A DNA stretch of 53,408 nt from Halorubrum californiense DSM 19288 (GCF_000336875.1 NZ_AOJK01000073.1:1-53408); one strand, 5' to 3'; shown: positions 26,263 through 34,898, numbered from the stretch's first letter. Made by a program: numbers and translations. Notes: generated by a model not told the origin, from the letters alone.

Positions 26263-26420
26263 GGAAGTATCGGTCGCGTGCTGCGACTGGAGATGAGTCC
26301 GGTCGTCTGGCGTATAGGCGTTTCGGGATTCGAGCGGCCGATCACTTCTCGTCTCTCCCCCGACGCGGAGTACCCCCGGATGGTTAATTCTTTAAGCGCA
26401 GGGACGAAGTAGAGTGTAAG

Positions 26421-26696
26421 ATGGCGCACGACTCCGTGAAACTGTATTCGGCGATATACGTCGCCCTCCTCGTCGCGGCGACGCTGAACTTCGCGCTCTT
26501 CGAGACGTCGTTCGTCGAGTTCACGTACGCGCAGGCGCTCGGCGGCACTCTGGTGATCGCGACGGTCAAGACGCTGCTCATCGTCGCGTACTTCCAGCAC
26601 CTCAAGTGGGAGAACCGCTCGCTGACCTACCTGATGGGCCTCGCGCTCGCGCTGACCATGCTGCTGATGGCGGCCGCGACGTACTCCATCTCGTAA
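26421..26696 (+). CDS. Cytochrome c oxidase subunit IV-family protein
   Basis: A 91-residue integral membrane protein with three hydrophobic segments: YSAIYVALLVAATLNFALF, LGGTLVIATVKTLLIVAYF and YLMGLALALTMLLMAAATY. The central AxVKxxLIVAYFQHLKWE is typical of small subunit IV/CoxD-like proteins of haem-copper oxidases. It probably stabilises the terminal oxidase whose main subunits are at 34916-38187. TATA-like CTTTAAGC sits about 27 bases before the ATG. The 217 bases after it contain an AT-rich block but no gene. Confidence 0.82.
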   Translation: MAHDSVKLYSAIYVALLVAATLNFALFETSFVEFTYAQALGGTLVIATVKTLLIVAYFQHLKWENRSLTYLMGLALALTMLLMAAATYSIS

Positions 26697-26856
26697 GCCG
26701 ACTGCGCTACCGCTTTCCGACCGCTCTTCTCGCCGAACCTTCCGCCGCCTCCGAGGCGCTTCCGTCCCCGTCTCCGAAGCGTCTCCGCCGCCATCTTCGC
26801 GATGAGACGCCAGTGTCTCGTTCGGGTTCCGCGACCTCGACCGGAGCCAGTCGAAG

Positions 26857-26888
26857 TAATTACTAAGTGATATTAGTTAGTTATATTT
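26857..26888. promoter_or_regulatory. AT-rich imperfect palindrome at the tenA promoter
   Basis: TAATTACTAA (26857-26866), a 6-base spacer GTGATA, then TTAGTTAGTTA (26873-26883), running into the TATA-like TTATATTT about 27 bases before the TenA start. An operator for a thiamine-responsive repressor such as ThiR is plausible, since no TPP riboswitch is visible. This is inference. Confidence 0.3.
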
Positions 26889-26913
26889 GGGTGCGGGACG
26901 ACGGACCGACGAG

Positions 26914-27573
26914 ATGGGCTTCAGCGATACCCTCCTCGACGCCGGATCGGAGATCTGGGACGCACAGAAGGAACCCCCGTTCGTCGTCGAACTCGCGGAG
27001 GGCAGCCTCGACGAGGGCGCGTTCCGTCACTGGGTGAAACAGGACTACCGGTACCTGCTCGACTACGCGAGGGTCTTCGCGCTCGCGGGAACGAAGGCGG
27101 ACGACGAGGAGACGACCCGGCGGCTGACGGCGACCGCACACGCGACACTCGACGACGAGATGGACCTCCACCGCTCGTTCGCCGCCGACTACGGGATCTC
27201 ACCCGAGGACCTCGAAGCCGTCGAGAAGGCGCCGACCTGCGCCGCCTACACCGACTTCCTCGTCCGCACGGCACACGAGGGGTCGATCGCGGAGATCGCC
27301 GCGGCCGTCTACCCGTGCGGACAGGGGTACCTCGACGTGGCGGACCACATGGCCGCCCTCGCGGCCGAGGACCACCGGTACACCCCGTTCATCGAGAAGT
27401 ACACGAGTGACGCGTTCCGCGAGACGGTCGGGTGGATGCGCGACCTCGTCGACCGGTACGGCGAGGCGTACCCGGGCGAGCGCGACGCGATGCGGGCGGC
27501 GTTCCTGCGGAGCGCCCGGCTCGAACACGCGTTCTGGGAGATGTGTTACGCCCGAGAGACGTGGGAGGTTTAG
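26914..27573 (+). CDS. tenA: TenA-family aminopyrimidine aminohydrolase (thiaminase II)
   Basis: A 219-residue all-helical TenA protein that salvages thiamine by hydrolysing aminopyrimidine breakdown products. Active-site residues match the family numbering: Asp44 and Tyr47 (VKQDYRYLLDY), Cys135 (YPCGQGY), Tyr139 and a C-terminal Glu near 204 (LEHAFWEM). All key residues are present, so it should be active. The start at 26914 is chosen from homology and the TTATATTT box about 27 bases ahead. It stands alone, not in a thi operon. Confidence 0.92.
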   Translation: MGFSDTLLDAGSEIWDAQKEPPFVVELAEGSLDEGAFRHWVKQDYRYLLDYARVFALAGTKADDEETTRRLTATAHATLDDEMDLHRSFAADYGISPEDLEAVEKAPTCAAYTDFLVRTAHEGSIAEIAAAVYPCGQGYLDVADHMAALAAEDHRYTPFIEKYTSDAFRETVGWMRDLVDRYGEAYPGERDAMRAAFLRSARLEHAFWEMCYARETWEV

Positions 27574-27615
27574 AGGGGGTGAGAGCGCCCGCCGAGACCG
27601 TGTGGTCCCCCGCGT

Positions 27616-29088
27616 TCAGAACGGGTACTCGCGCGGCTCGTGCTGGATCGAGATCCACTTCGTCTCGGTGATCTCGTCGAGGAACGCGTCGCTGTTGTAG
27701 CGGCCGACGCCGGACGCGCCGATGCCGCTGAACGGGACGTGCGCCTCGTCGTTGATCGGCTGGTCGGTGATGTGGACGTTGCCGGTCTCCATGCGCTCGG
27801 CTATCTCCTTCGCGGTGGCGAGGTCGCCGAAGTGGACCGCTCCGGAGAGGCCGTACTCGGTGTCGTTGGCGATCGCGACCGCCTCGTCCACGTCGGAGAA
27901 CGAGATCACCGGCGCGATCGGTCCGAAGTGTTCGTTCGCCGCGGCGGGCATGTCGTTGGTGACGCCCGAGAGGACCGTCGGGGCGACGACGAGCGAGTCG
28001 TCGACGGTGTGGCCGCCGGTCTCCAGCGTCGCGCCCGCGTCGACCGTCTCCTCGACGTAGCCGAGCATCTCGTCGCGCTGCGACTCGTCGATGATCGGGC
28101 CGACGATCGTCTCGGGGTCGTGGACGCCGCCGGTCGGCAGCGACTCGGCGCGCTCGACGAGGCCGGCAACGTACTCGTCGTACACGCCCTCGTGGACGAC
28201 GTGGCAGTTGATCGAGATACACACCTGTCCCTGGTGGACGAAGGAGCCGAAAGCGGCCGCGTCGAGCGCGCGGTCGAGGTCGGCGTCCGCGGTGACGACG
28301 TGCGCGTTGTTGCCGCCGAGCTCCATCGCCGGGACGGCGAGGTTCTCGCCGGCGAGGCCCGCGACCCGCTTGCCGACGCTCGTCGAGCCGGTGAACGCGA
28401 CGACGTCGCTCTCGGGGTGGCTCGCGACGCGGTCGCCGATCGCCGAGCCGCGACCGGTGACGACGTTCAGGACGCCCTCGGGGAGGTCGGTCTCCTCGAA
28501 CAGCGTCGCGAACAGCAGCCCGCCGGTGATCGGGGAGTTCGTCGCGGGCTTGAGCACGACGGCGTTCCCCGCCGCGATGGCGGGCGCGACCGCCCGTATC
28601 GAGAGGTTCAGCGGGAAGTTCCACGGCGAGATCACCGTGACGACGCCCTTCAGGCCGACCTGAAGCTGGTTCTCCTTGCCAGGGATGTTGGAGGCGGCGT
28701 GTTTGCCCTTCATCCGGCGCGGGAGGGTCGCGGCCTCGCTCGCGTGGTCGGCCGCGATCTGGATCGACGTCTCGCCCATGATGGCGGAGCCGCCGACCTC
28801 GTACTCCAGCAGCTCGATTATCTCCTCGCTGTGCGCGTCGAGCGCGCCGAGGAACTGCCGGACGACCTCCTGCCGGTGTGCGGGGGGCTGTTCGCCCCAC
28901 GCCTCCTGCGCCTCGGCGGCGGCCTCGTAGGCCGCGTCCACGTCGCCCTCCGTCGCGGCCGCCACCTCGGTCACCGTCTCGCGGGTCGAGGGGTCCTCGA
29001 CGGCGATGGTCTCGCCGCTCTCGCTCGCGCGCCACTCGCCGTCGACGTAGAGTTCGTCCCACGCCGCGTCGATCGATAGGTCACTCAT
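27616..29088 (-). CDS. NAD(P)-dependent aldehyde dehydrogenase
   Basis: A 490-residue aldehyde dehydrogenase. Asn157 (PWNFPL), Glu256 (MELGGNN) and Cys290 (GQVCISI) form the active site; the coenzyme loop is FTGSTSVGK. The FSGIGASGVGRYNS end and GQVCISI context resemble benzaldehyde/vanillin-type and lactaldehyde-type enzymes, but substrate is open. Start MSDLSIDAAWDELYVDGEW (29088) is favoured by family length and a TATA-like TTTCTACC about 27 bases ahead; the frame stays open far upstream only because the DNA is GC-rich. Confidence 0.9.
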   Translation of the reverse strand: MSDLSIDAAWDELYVDGEWRASESGETIAVEDPSTRETVTEVAAATEGDVDAAYEAAAEAQEAWGEQPPAHRQEVVRQFLGALDAHSEEIIELLEYEVGGSAIMGETSIQIAADHASEAATLPRRMKGKHAASNIPGKENQLQVGLKGVVTVISPWNFPLNLSIRAVAPAIAAGNAVVLKPATNSPITGGLLFATLFEETDLPEGVLNVVTGRGSAIGDRVASHPESDVVAFTGSTSVGKRVAGLAGENLAVPAMELGGNNAHVVTADADLDRALDAAAFGSFVHQGQVCISINCHVVHEGVYDEYVAGLVERAESLPTGGVHDPETIVGPIIDESQRDEMLGYVEETVDAGATLETGGHTVDDSLVVAPTVLSGVTNDMPAAANEHFGPIAPVISFSDVDEAVAIANDTEYGLSGAVHFGDLATAKEIAERMETGNVHITDQPINDEAHVPFSGIGASGVGRYNSDAFLDEITETKWISIQHEPREYPF

Positions 29089-29232
29089 TGCGTTTTGCCA
29101 AATGGTAGAAACAGGGAAAGGCGTTAGATAGCGGAGATGCCCACCGGATCGGGAGCGACGGGCGCTCTCGAAAAGCGCCGGCGCGGCGCCCGCTCCAACA
29201 GACTTTACCGAGTGGTCAACAACGGATGACGT

Positions 29233-30195
29233 ATGAGCCAGTTCGATCGGACCGGCGGCGTCGCCTCCGACGGGGAGCGGACGGACCGCGTCGACGGCGC
29301 CGACGCGTCTGCCGCGACCCCGCGGACCGAATCGCGGATCCCGCCCGCCGAGGTGTTCTCGGTCCTCGGCAACGAGACGCGGGTCGAGGCGCTCCGCGCG
29401 CTGCTCGACCTCGGCGGCGACGAGTCGCCCGTGAGCTTCACCGACCTGTTCGAGCGGGTCGACGCGACGGACAGCGCGAACTTCAGCTACCACCTCGACC
29501 GGCTCGCCGGCCACTTCGTCCGCCGGGGCGACGACGGCTACGAGTTCCGCCCGCCGGGGCGGAAGGTGGTCAGCTCCATCTTCACCGGCACGCTGACGGA
29601 GCGGGCGCAGCTGGGCTTCTTCCCCGCGGAGGGATCGTGTCACGCCTGCGACGGCGACCTCCACGCCTGGTACGTCGACGACACGCTCTCCGTCGGCTGC
29701 GCCGACTGCGGGGCGATCCAAGTGAGCTACCCGTTCCCGGCGGGCGCGCTCGACGGCCGCTCGACCGACGACCTGCTGGACGCGTTCGGCCACTACGTCC
29801 GCCACCACTACTGTCTGGCCGCGGACGGCGTCTGTCCCGAGTGTACCGGGACCGTCGAAACCAGCCTCGTGCGCACCCCCGACGAACCCGATCAGGAGGT
29901 CGCGGTCGAACACGCCTGTCGGCGCTGTCGCTACGACCTACGCTCGACAGTCGGCCTCCTGCTGCTCGACGACGCGGACGTCATCCGGTTCCACGCGGAC
30001 CGCGGCGTCGACCTGAGTTCGGTGCCGTTCTGGACGTTCGACTGGTGCGTGAGCGACGCCGCGACGACGGTCGTCTCCGAGGACCCGCTCCGCGTTCGGC
30101 TGACGATTGCCTGCGCCGGCGACGAGATGCGCGTGGGCGTCGACGAGACCGGAACGGTCGTCGAGACCGACGCGCCCGAACTCGACGCTCGGTAA
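29233..30195 (+). CDS. ArsR-like winged-helix regulator with zinc-ribbon-like C-terminal part
   Basis: A 320-residue protein. Residues 38-110 form a winged helix (PPAEVFSVLGNETRVEALRAL, FSYHLDRLAGHFVRR, DGYEFRPPGRKVV). Residues 135-245 carry two pairs of CxxC: CHAC with CADC and CPEC with CRRC, probably binding zinc. The C-terminus is a beta-rich domain. This layout is common in haloarchaeal ArsR-type regulators of unknown ligand. It is divergent from the aldehyde dehydrogenase gene, which it may control. TATA-like CTTTACCG lies about 27 bases before the ATG. Confidence 0.85.
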   Translation: MSQFDRTGGVASDGERTDRVDGADASAATPRTESRIPPAEVFSVLGNETRVEALRALLDLGGDESPVSFTDLFERVDATDSANFSYHLDRLAGHFVRRGDDGYEFRPPGRKVVSSIFTGTLTERAQLGFFPAEGSCHACDGDLHAWYVDDTLSVGCADCGAIQVSYPFPAGALDGRSTDDLLDAFGHYVRHHYCLAADGVCPECTGTVETSLVRTPDEPDQEVAVEHACRRCRYDLRSTVGLLLLDDADVIRFHADRGVDLSSVPFWTFDWCVSDAATTVVSEDPLRVRLTIACAGDEMRVGVDETGTVVETDAPELDAR

Positions 30196-30243
30196 CCACC
30201 CAACCCTGAACGATCGCCGCTCGACGAACGGGGGTCGCGAGGA

Positions 30244-30489
30244 TTATTTATAAACAGACGCGGTGGCGCGTGCCTGCGAGCGCCCGAAGGGCGCGAGTAG
30301 CACGCGCGAGGGAGTCAGTCGCCGGAGCGAAGCGACGGCGACTGACGAGGCTGGGGAGGTGTGAGGTGCTGTGCGGGGCGGGACACAAAGGGGCAGTCGC
30401 GAGGCGGGCGCAGGCGACGCAAGCACTGGAAGGAGCGAACGGAGTGAGCGACTGAAGCGCGCAGCGAGCGTGCGCCCGCCTCGCGACTG
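30244..30489 (+). ncRNA. Hairpin-rich intergenic element with a strong TATA-like box (candidate ncRNA or dispersed repeat)
   Basis: A TTATTTATAAAC box (30244-30255) is followed by nested inverted repeats. The first is GCGCGTG/CACGCGC (30266-30272, 30301-30307) enclosing GCGCCC/GGGCGC (30280-30285, 30289-30294). The second is an 11-base perfect stem (30314-30324, 30336-30346). The third is a 19-base perfect stem (30394-30412, 30471-30489). No credible ORF is present. It could be a structured RNA transcribed from about 30278, or one copy of a palindromic repeat family; I recall similar blocks in Halorubrum intergenic DNA. The remainder to 30688 holds no gene. Confidence 0.45.
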
Positions 30490-30688
30490 GGGCTTTGGAG
30501 GTGTTCGCCGCCGATCTCCAGTCTACGATTCAAAAGCAAACGCTGTTTTCGGGCGAGAGAATCGCCAAAGAAGCCACCTTCCGGAGCCGAAGAGAGAAAG
30601 AAGCCGCCGAGACTGCCCACAGCATCGCTCCGTCGCCGGCGGCGGGCGCGCGGAGGTCGGACCGGACGTTCAGTCGACGACGCGGCGC

Positions 30689-31288
30689 TTACTCGAACAG
30701 TTCGACGGCCTGCTCGTAGCGGTCGGACGGCTCGTCCCAGTCGACGACCTCGAAGAAGTTGTCGACGAACTCGCCGCGAGCCGGGCCGTAGTCGTGGTAG
30801 TAGGAGTGCTCCCAAACGTCGAGCGCCAGAATCGGGTGACCGCCCCAGACCGCGCCCTGGTCGTGCTTGTCGACCACGACGTTGCGAAGCTGGTTCGAGA
30901 ACGTGTCGTACACCAGGAGCGCCCACCCGCTGGCCGCGGAGGCCGCGGCCTCGAACTCGCCCTTCCAGGCGTCGTACGAGCCGAAGTCCTCCTCGATGCG
31001 GTCCGCGAGGGCTCCTTCCGGCTCGTCGCCGCCCTCGGGGGACATGTTCTGCCAGAACAGGTCGTGGAGGATGTGGCCCGAAGAGTTGTGGGTCACGTTG
31101 CGGATTGCGCCGCCGGACGAGGAGAAGTCGCCCGCGTCGCGGTTCGCTTCGAGCGTCTCTTCGGCGGCGTTCCAGCCGTTGACGTACCCTTGGTGGTGGG
31201 TGTCGTGGTGCCATTCGAGCACCTGCTCGGAGATATGCGGCTCAAGCGCGTCGTACTCGTACGGCAGCGGATCGAGTTCGTAGCTCAT
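30689..31288 (-). CDS. sod: Superoxide dismutase (Mn/Fe family)
   Basis: A 199-residue iron/manganese superoxide dismutase. Metal ligands are His27 (EWHHDTHHQGYV), the second His of SSGHILHDLFW, and Asp and His of ALDVWEHSYYHDYG. The GAVWGGHPILALDVWEH block suggests the manganese type usual in haloarchaea. It detoxifies superoxide in the cytoplasm. The start at 31288 is chosen from the family N-terminus; a TATA-like CTTCTTACC lies about 30 bases ahead. The AT-rich stretch 31340-31440 upstream has no gene. Confidence 0.95.
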   Translation of the reverse strand: MSYELDPLPYEYDALEPHISEQVLEWHHDTHHQGYVNGWNAAEETLEANRDAGDFSSSGGAIRNVTHNSSGHILHDLFWQNMSPEGGDEPEGALADRIEEDFGSYDAWKGEFEAAASAASGWALLVYDTFSNQLRNVVVDKHDQGAVWGGHPILALDVWEHSYYHDYGPARGEFVDNFFEVVDWDEPSDRYEQAVELFE

Positions 31289-31489
31289 TGTTGCGTCCCT
31301 GCCTACTCGCGCCACGGGTAAGAAGATTCCCTGTAGCGCGTTCCAGTAAAATATCCGTTATTCCTGTATCCGTTCGAATAAGGCTATTAGGCCTTCTAAA
31401 ACAACTTTGAACAAATTAGATACGTAAACTGTCTATTTCACGGTTCCGTAATCGGGATGCTTATCGGCTGTGGGCGGCACCCTTCGAAC

Positions 31490-32257
31490 GTGACTGAAAA
31501 CGAGTCGAGCGCGACCCGGACGAAGCCCCTCTCGGGCCAGACCGTCCGCCACGGCACCGGGGTGAACTCGAACCGGGCCTTCCCGACCGAGGCGCACCCG
31601 CAGCATCTCGATCCGTTCGCCCTCTTCGAGCGGTTCTACATCGAGCCGGATCAGGGATTCCCGATGCACCCGCACCGCGGGTTCGAGATCGTCTCCTACA
31701 TGATCGAGGGCGGCATGGACCACGAGGACAGCCTCGGGGTGGCGAACACCGCCCGCGAGAACGAGGCGATGCACATCACCACCGGCGGCGGGATCCGACA
31801 CTCCGAGTTCCCCGCCGACGGCGCCGACTGTAACGGGCTCCAGCTCTGGGTGAACCTCCCGCGCGAGGACAAGGAGATGGAGCCGGACTACTCGGACGCC
31901 GAAGCCGAGGAACTCCCGACCGAGGAACTCGACGGGGCGACGGTCACCACGGTCGTCGGCGACGGCTCGCCCCTGTCGACGCACACGCCGCTGGAGTACC
32001 TCAACGCCGAGGTCACCGACTCCTGGCGGTGGGAGCTCCCGGAGGAGCGGACGGGCTTCCTCTACGCCGTGGACGGTGCGGGGACGGTGACCGTCGACGG
32101 GGCGGAGAGCTCCGACGCGTTCGCCGAGGGCGAGGTCCTCCCGGTGACGGACGCGGGGACGGTCGATGTCACCACCGACGAATCGCTCCGCTCGGTGGCG
32201 GTCTCGGGGCGCCCGCACGGGGAGCCGATCCGCCAGCAGGGTCCGTTCGTTCTCTGA
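31490..32257 (+). CDS. Pirin family protein
   Basis: A 255-residue bicupin. Metal ligands are in MHPHRGFE (His-x-His) and in GGGIRHSE with a further Glu in ENEAMHITTGG, so the N-terminal cupin should bind iron or another metal. Some pirins have quercetinase activity and others are redox-sensing regulators; the role here is not known. The GTG at 31490 is preferred because a TATA-like GCTTATCGG is about 27 bases ahead; ATG 31457 would add 11 non-conserved residues. Confidence 0.88.
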   Translation: MTENESSATRTKPLSGQTVRHGTGVNSNRAFPTEAHPQHLDPFALFERFYIEPDQGFPMHPHRGFEIVSYMIEGGMDHEDSLGVANTARENEAMHITTGGGIRHSEFPADGADCNGLQLWVNLPREDKEMEPDYSDAEAEELPTEELDGATVTTVVGDGSPLSTHTPLEYLNAEVTDSWRWELPEERTGFLYAVDGAGTVTVDGAESSDAFAEGEVLPVTDAGTVDVTTDESLRSVAVSGRPHGEPIRQQGPFVL

Positions 32258-32346
32258 GTGCCGCCACACCGCGGTGCGGGACGACCCGGCCGGGCGCGAC
32301 GGGAATTCCGACCGAGTTTTTTGTAGACGGAGTGGTACCTATCCGC

Positions 32347-33096
32347 ATGGACCTACGCGAAGCAACCGCCGCCGACGTCGACGCGGTCCGGTCGGTCGCC
32401 CGCGAGTCGCTCGTGGCGTCGTACGGACACGCGGTCGACGAGGAGCTGTTGGACGAGGCCGTCGAGGAGTGGTACGACGCCGGCGACCTCGGCGACGACG
32501 TCGAGAACGACGACGCGGTGTTCCCGGTCGCCGCCGTAGACGGGGTCGTCGTCGGGTTCGCGGAGAGCTACGTCGTCGGGCGCCGCGAGCGCGTCGGCGA
32601 GATCGACTGGCTCCACGTCCACCCGGACCACCGGGAGTCGGGGATCGGCTCCGCCCTCCTCGAACGGGTCGAGTCCGCGCTCCGCTCGGCCGACGTCGAC
32701 CGGATCGAGGCGCGCGTCCTCGTCGACAACGAGGCCGGCACGGCGTTCTACGAGCGCGAGGGGTACGAGCTCGCCGGCGAGCGCGACGTCGACATCGGCG
32801 GCCAGACGTTCGCGGAGCGGGAGTACCGGAAGCAGGTCGGCCGGCTCACGGGCATCTCCGAGGCGACCTACGAGACCGAGGAGGGCGAGACCGTTCACGT
32901 CGCCTTCGACGAGAGCGACCGCGGCTCGCAGGCCCCGTTCTACGTCGCGTACGCCGACCCGGACCACGAGCGCCGGTACGGCTACCTCTGTGGCAACTGC
33001 GAGGGGACCGACGTCGCAATCGACACGATGGACCGGATGGAATGTCGCGACTGCGGGAACCGCCGGAAGCCGACGCGGTGGGACGCGGCCTACTGA
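32347..33096 (+). CDS. GNAT acetyltransferase fused to a DUF5816-like zinc-ribbon domain
   Basis: A 249-residue two-domain protein. Residues 1-165 are a GNAT N-acetyltransferase: IDWLHVHPDHRESGIGSALLE contains the acetyl-CoA pyrophosphate loop, and NEAGTAFYEREGYEL is the C-terminal motif. Residues about 170-249 match the haloarchaeal DUF5816 pattern: SQAPFYVAYADPD, GYLCGNCEGTD and MECRDCGNRRKP, with two CxxC pairs that likely bind zinc. DUF5816 usually stands alone, so the fusion may link acetylation to a target or nucleic acid. TATA-like GTTTTTTGTAG about 27 bases ahead. Confidence 0.88.
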   Translation: MDLREATAADVDAVRSVARESLVASYGHAVDEELLDEAVEEWYDAGDLGDDVENDDAVFPVAAVDGVVVGFAESYVVGRRERVGEIDWLHVHPDHRESGIGSALLERVESALRSADVDRIEARVLVDNEAGTAFYEREGYELAGERDVDIGGQTFAEREYRKQVGRLTGISEATYETEEGETVHVAFDESDRGSQAPFYVAYADPDHERRYGYLCGNCEGTDVAIDTMDRMECRDCGNRRKPTRWDAAY

Positions 33097-33132
33097 CGCG
33101 GGTCGCCGGCGTTCTCGTCGCGACCGCCGTCC

Positions 33133-34125
33133 TCAGAGCGTCTCCTTCACGCCGATGACGCGCTCCTCGGCCTCGCGGCCGGGGTCCCACTCGCTCCCGT
33201 CGCGGTCCGACTCGCGGTGTTCCTCGACGGTCCGCGCCATCGCCTCGGCGACCGGCGTCGACTCCCAGCCGAGGTCGGCGAGCGCGCAGGTGTCGAGCAG
33301 GTGCGGGTACTCGCGGTAGAGGACGAAATCGTCGGGGTCGAGCCCGCCGGCCGCGAGCGCGTCCTCGCTCGCCGGGACGACCTCGCAGTCGACGTCCGCG
33401 ACGTCGGCGATCGTCTCCAGCGTCTCCCGCAGGGTGAGCGCGCGCCGGTCGCCGACGTTGTACGCCGCGCCCGGTTCGCCGCGCTCGGCGACGGCCCGCA
33501 GCGCGCTCGCGACGTCCTCGACGTACGCCCGGTGCCAGAGGTTCTGCCCGTCGCCGGGGACGACCACGCGGTCCTGCGTGAGCACGCGGTCGATCCAGTA
33601 GTCGAGCCGCTCCGTGTAGTCGTAGGGGCCGTAGACGATACACGGGCGGACGGCCATCGCAGAGACGCCCGCCTCGGCGGCCGCGAACACCGCGCGGTCG
33701 CCCTCGGCCTTCCGGTTGCCGTACGTCTCGTGGGTGTCGTCGGTCGCCTGCGCGTCGGTACACGGCTCAAGCGGCGTCTCGCCCTCTCGCTTGGGGATCT
33801 CCTCGGCCGCGTAGCTGGAGCCCGACGAGATGTACACGTAGCCGTCGACGTCGGCGAATATCTCGGTCGCGGTCTCAACGTCGGCCGGCTGATAGGCGAC
33901 GCAGTCGATGACGATATCGGGCTCGACCGACAGCTTCGCGGCGCGTAACGCCGTCTCGTCCTTCCGGTCGCCCTCGACGTGCGTCACGCGGTCGTCGCCC
34001 GCGAAGGGGTTCTCGTGGTTCCCGCGGTTGAACATCGCGACCTCGTAGTCGTGCGCCAGCAGTTCCTCGACCGTGTGTCGGCCGATGAAGCGGGTCCCGC
34101 CGACGACGAGCGCCGTGTCTGTCAT
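33133..34125 (-). CDS. NAD-dependent epimerase/dehydratase (extended SDR)
   Basis: A 330-residue extended short-chain dehydrogenase/reductase. The nucleotide motif is VVGGTRFIGRH (residues 7-17), and the catalytic YxxxK is in TYGNRKAEGD, with IVYGPYDYTERLDYW downstream. Members act on nucleotide sugars or bind RNA; this GGTRFIG group is often annotated as nucleoside-diphosphate-sugar epimerase. No glycosylation genes are adjacent, so substrate is open. A TATA-like CTTTTTACC is about 27 bases before the ATG at 34125. Confidence 0.9.
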   Translation of the reverse strand: MTDTALVVGGTRFIGRHTVEELLAHDYEVAMFNRGNHENPFAGDDRVTHVEGDRKDETALRAAKLSVEPDIVIDCVAYQPADVETATEIFADVDGYVYISSGSSYAAEEIPKREGETPLEPCTDAQATDDTHETYGNRKAEGDRAVFAAAEAGVSAMAVRPCIVYGPYDYTERLDYWIDRVLTQDRVVVPGDGQNLWHRAYVEDVASALRAVAERGEPGAAYNVGDRRALTLRETLETIADVADVDCEVVPASEDALAAGGLDPDDFVLYREYPHLLDTCALADLGWESTPVAEAMARTVEEHRESDRDGSEWDPGREAEERVIGVKETL

Positions 34126-34198
34126 ACCGGGGATCGGACGAGCGAGGTAAAAAGCGTGGCCGAATCGGAAGCAGCGTCGACCGGCGCGGGCGGTCGAC

Positions 34199-34339
34199 TC
34201 AGTCGTCACCGCGCGGGCCGTCGCCGCGCCACCGCCGGTAGAGGAGATACGCGACGCCGAGGCCGATGAACCACGTTCCGACGCCGAACACCGCGAACGC
34301 GACGCCGTAGAGGAACTCGCCGAGCGGAACGCCGAACAT
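34199..34339 (-). CDS. Small membrane protein, 46 residues
   Basis: A 46-residue protein (MFGVPLGEFLYGVAFAVFGV, then GTWFIGLGVAYLLYRRWRG and an Asp-rich end). It has one or two hydrophobic helices and a positively charged C-terminal turn, so it should sit in the membrane. A TATA-like CGTTTATG is centred about 27 bases before the ATG, the usual leaderless spacing, which supports it as a real gene despite its size. It is divergent from the zinc-ribbon membrane protein gene. Function unknown. Confidence 0.65.
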   Translation of the reverse strand: MFGVPLGEFLYGVAFAVFGVGTWFIGLGVAYLLYRRWRGDGPRGDD

Positions 34340-34416
34340 ACCCGAGTTCGGCGCGTCCGGCACATAAACGCTCCGAGAGAGGTAGCTTCTCGGGGCGGGA
34401 ACCCGTACGGGCGCTC

Positions 34417-34872
34417 ATGACAGACCACACTCGTCGGCGACCCTGGCTCGCCGCCCTGCTCGCGCTCGTCGTCTCCGGGCTCGGCCACGCATACCTCCGC
34501 CGGTGGGCCCGCGCGCTCGGCTGGTACGTCGCGGTCGCCGCGGCGGTGTTCGTGTTCGTCCCCGAGTCGGCGATTTCGGGCGCGTTCGCCGGGAACCCGC
34601 CGGCGATCGGCGAGGTCGCGCCCGCCGCCGCGGTCGTCGGCGCCAGCGTGATCGACGCGTACGTCGTGGCACGTCGCAACAACCGGGCGTACGAGCGGGA
34701 GCGTGAGGCGGCGCGCGCGACCGCCTCGGAGGGCCCGGGAGGCGATGCCGACGGGGCGGGCGCGGACCCGTCGGCGGAGACCGTCCGCTGTCCGGCGTGC
34801 GGGAAGGAGACGGATCCGACGTTCGACTTCTGTCAGTGGTGCGCGGAGCCGGTGAGCGAAGACGGCGCGTGA
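34417..34872 (+). CDS. Membrane protein with C-terminal zinc ribbon
   Basis: A 151-residue protein. Two or three hydrophobic segments occupy residues 10-85 (LAALLALVVSGLGHAYL, WYVAVAAAVFVFV, AAAVVGASVIDAYVVA). A charged linker follows, then a zinc ribbon VRCPACGKETDPTFDFCQWC at about 122-141 with four Cys. The SGLGHAYLRRWARALGW start resembles TM2-like membrane proteins. Function unknown; the zinc ribbon probably faces the cytoplasm. It is convergent with coxA, whose T-rich terminator lies between them. Confidence 0.75.
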   Translation: MTDHTRRRPWLAALLALVVSGLGHAYLRRWARALGWYVAVAAAVFVFVPESAISGAFAGNPPAIGEVAPAAAVVGASVIDAYVVARRNNRAYEREREAARATASEGPGGDADGAGADPSAETVRCPACGKETDPTFDFCQWCAEPVSEDGA

Positions 34873-34886
34873 GGACGAACGCGCGT

Positions 34887-34898
34887 GAGAAAGAAAAA
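34887..34898 (-). terminator. T-rich terminator after coxA
   Basis: Minus-strand TTTTTCTTTCTC about 20 bases after the coxA stop, following a GC-rich CGCGGCTCGG. Likely the end of the coxB-coxA transcript. Confidence 0.45.

Noticed and set aside
26697-26913. A TPP riboswitch before tenA
   Set aside because: No sequence resembling the conserved thi-box core is seen, and the TATA-like box sits at leaderless distance, leaving no room for a 5' leader.
31289-31489. AT-rich intergenic DNA between sod and pirin considered as a small RNA or mobile remnant
   Set aside because: Only a weak short inverted repeat (AAGGC...GCCTT near 31381-31396) and ordinary promoter signals are seen; no ORF or transposase trace.
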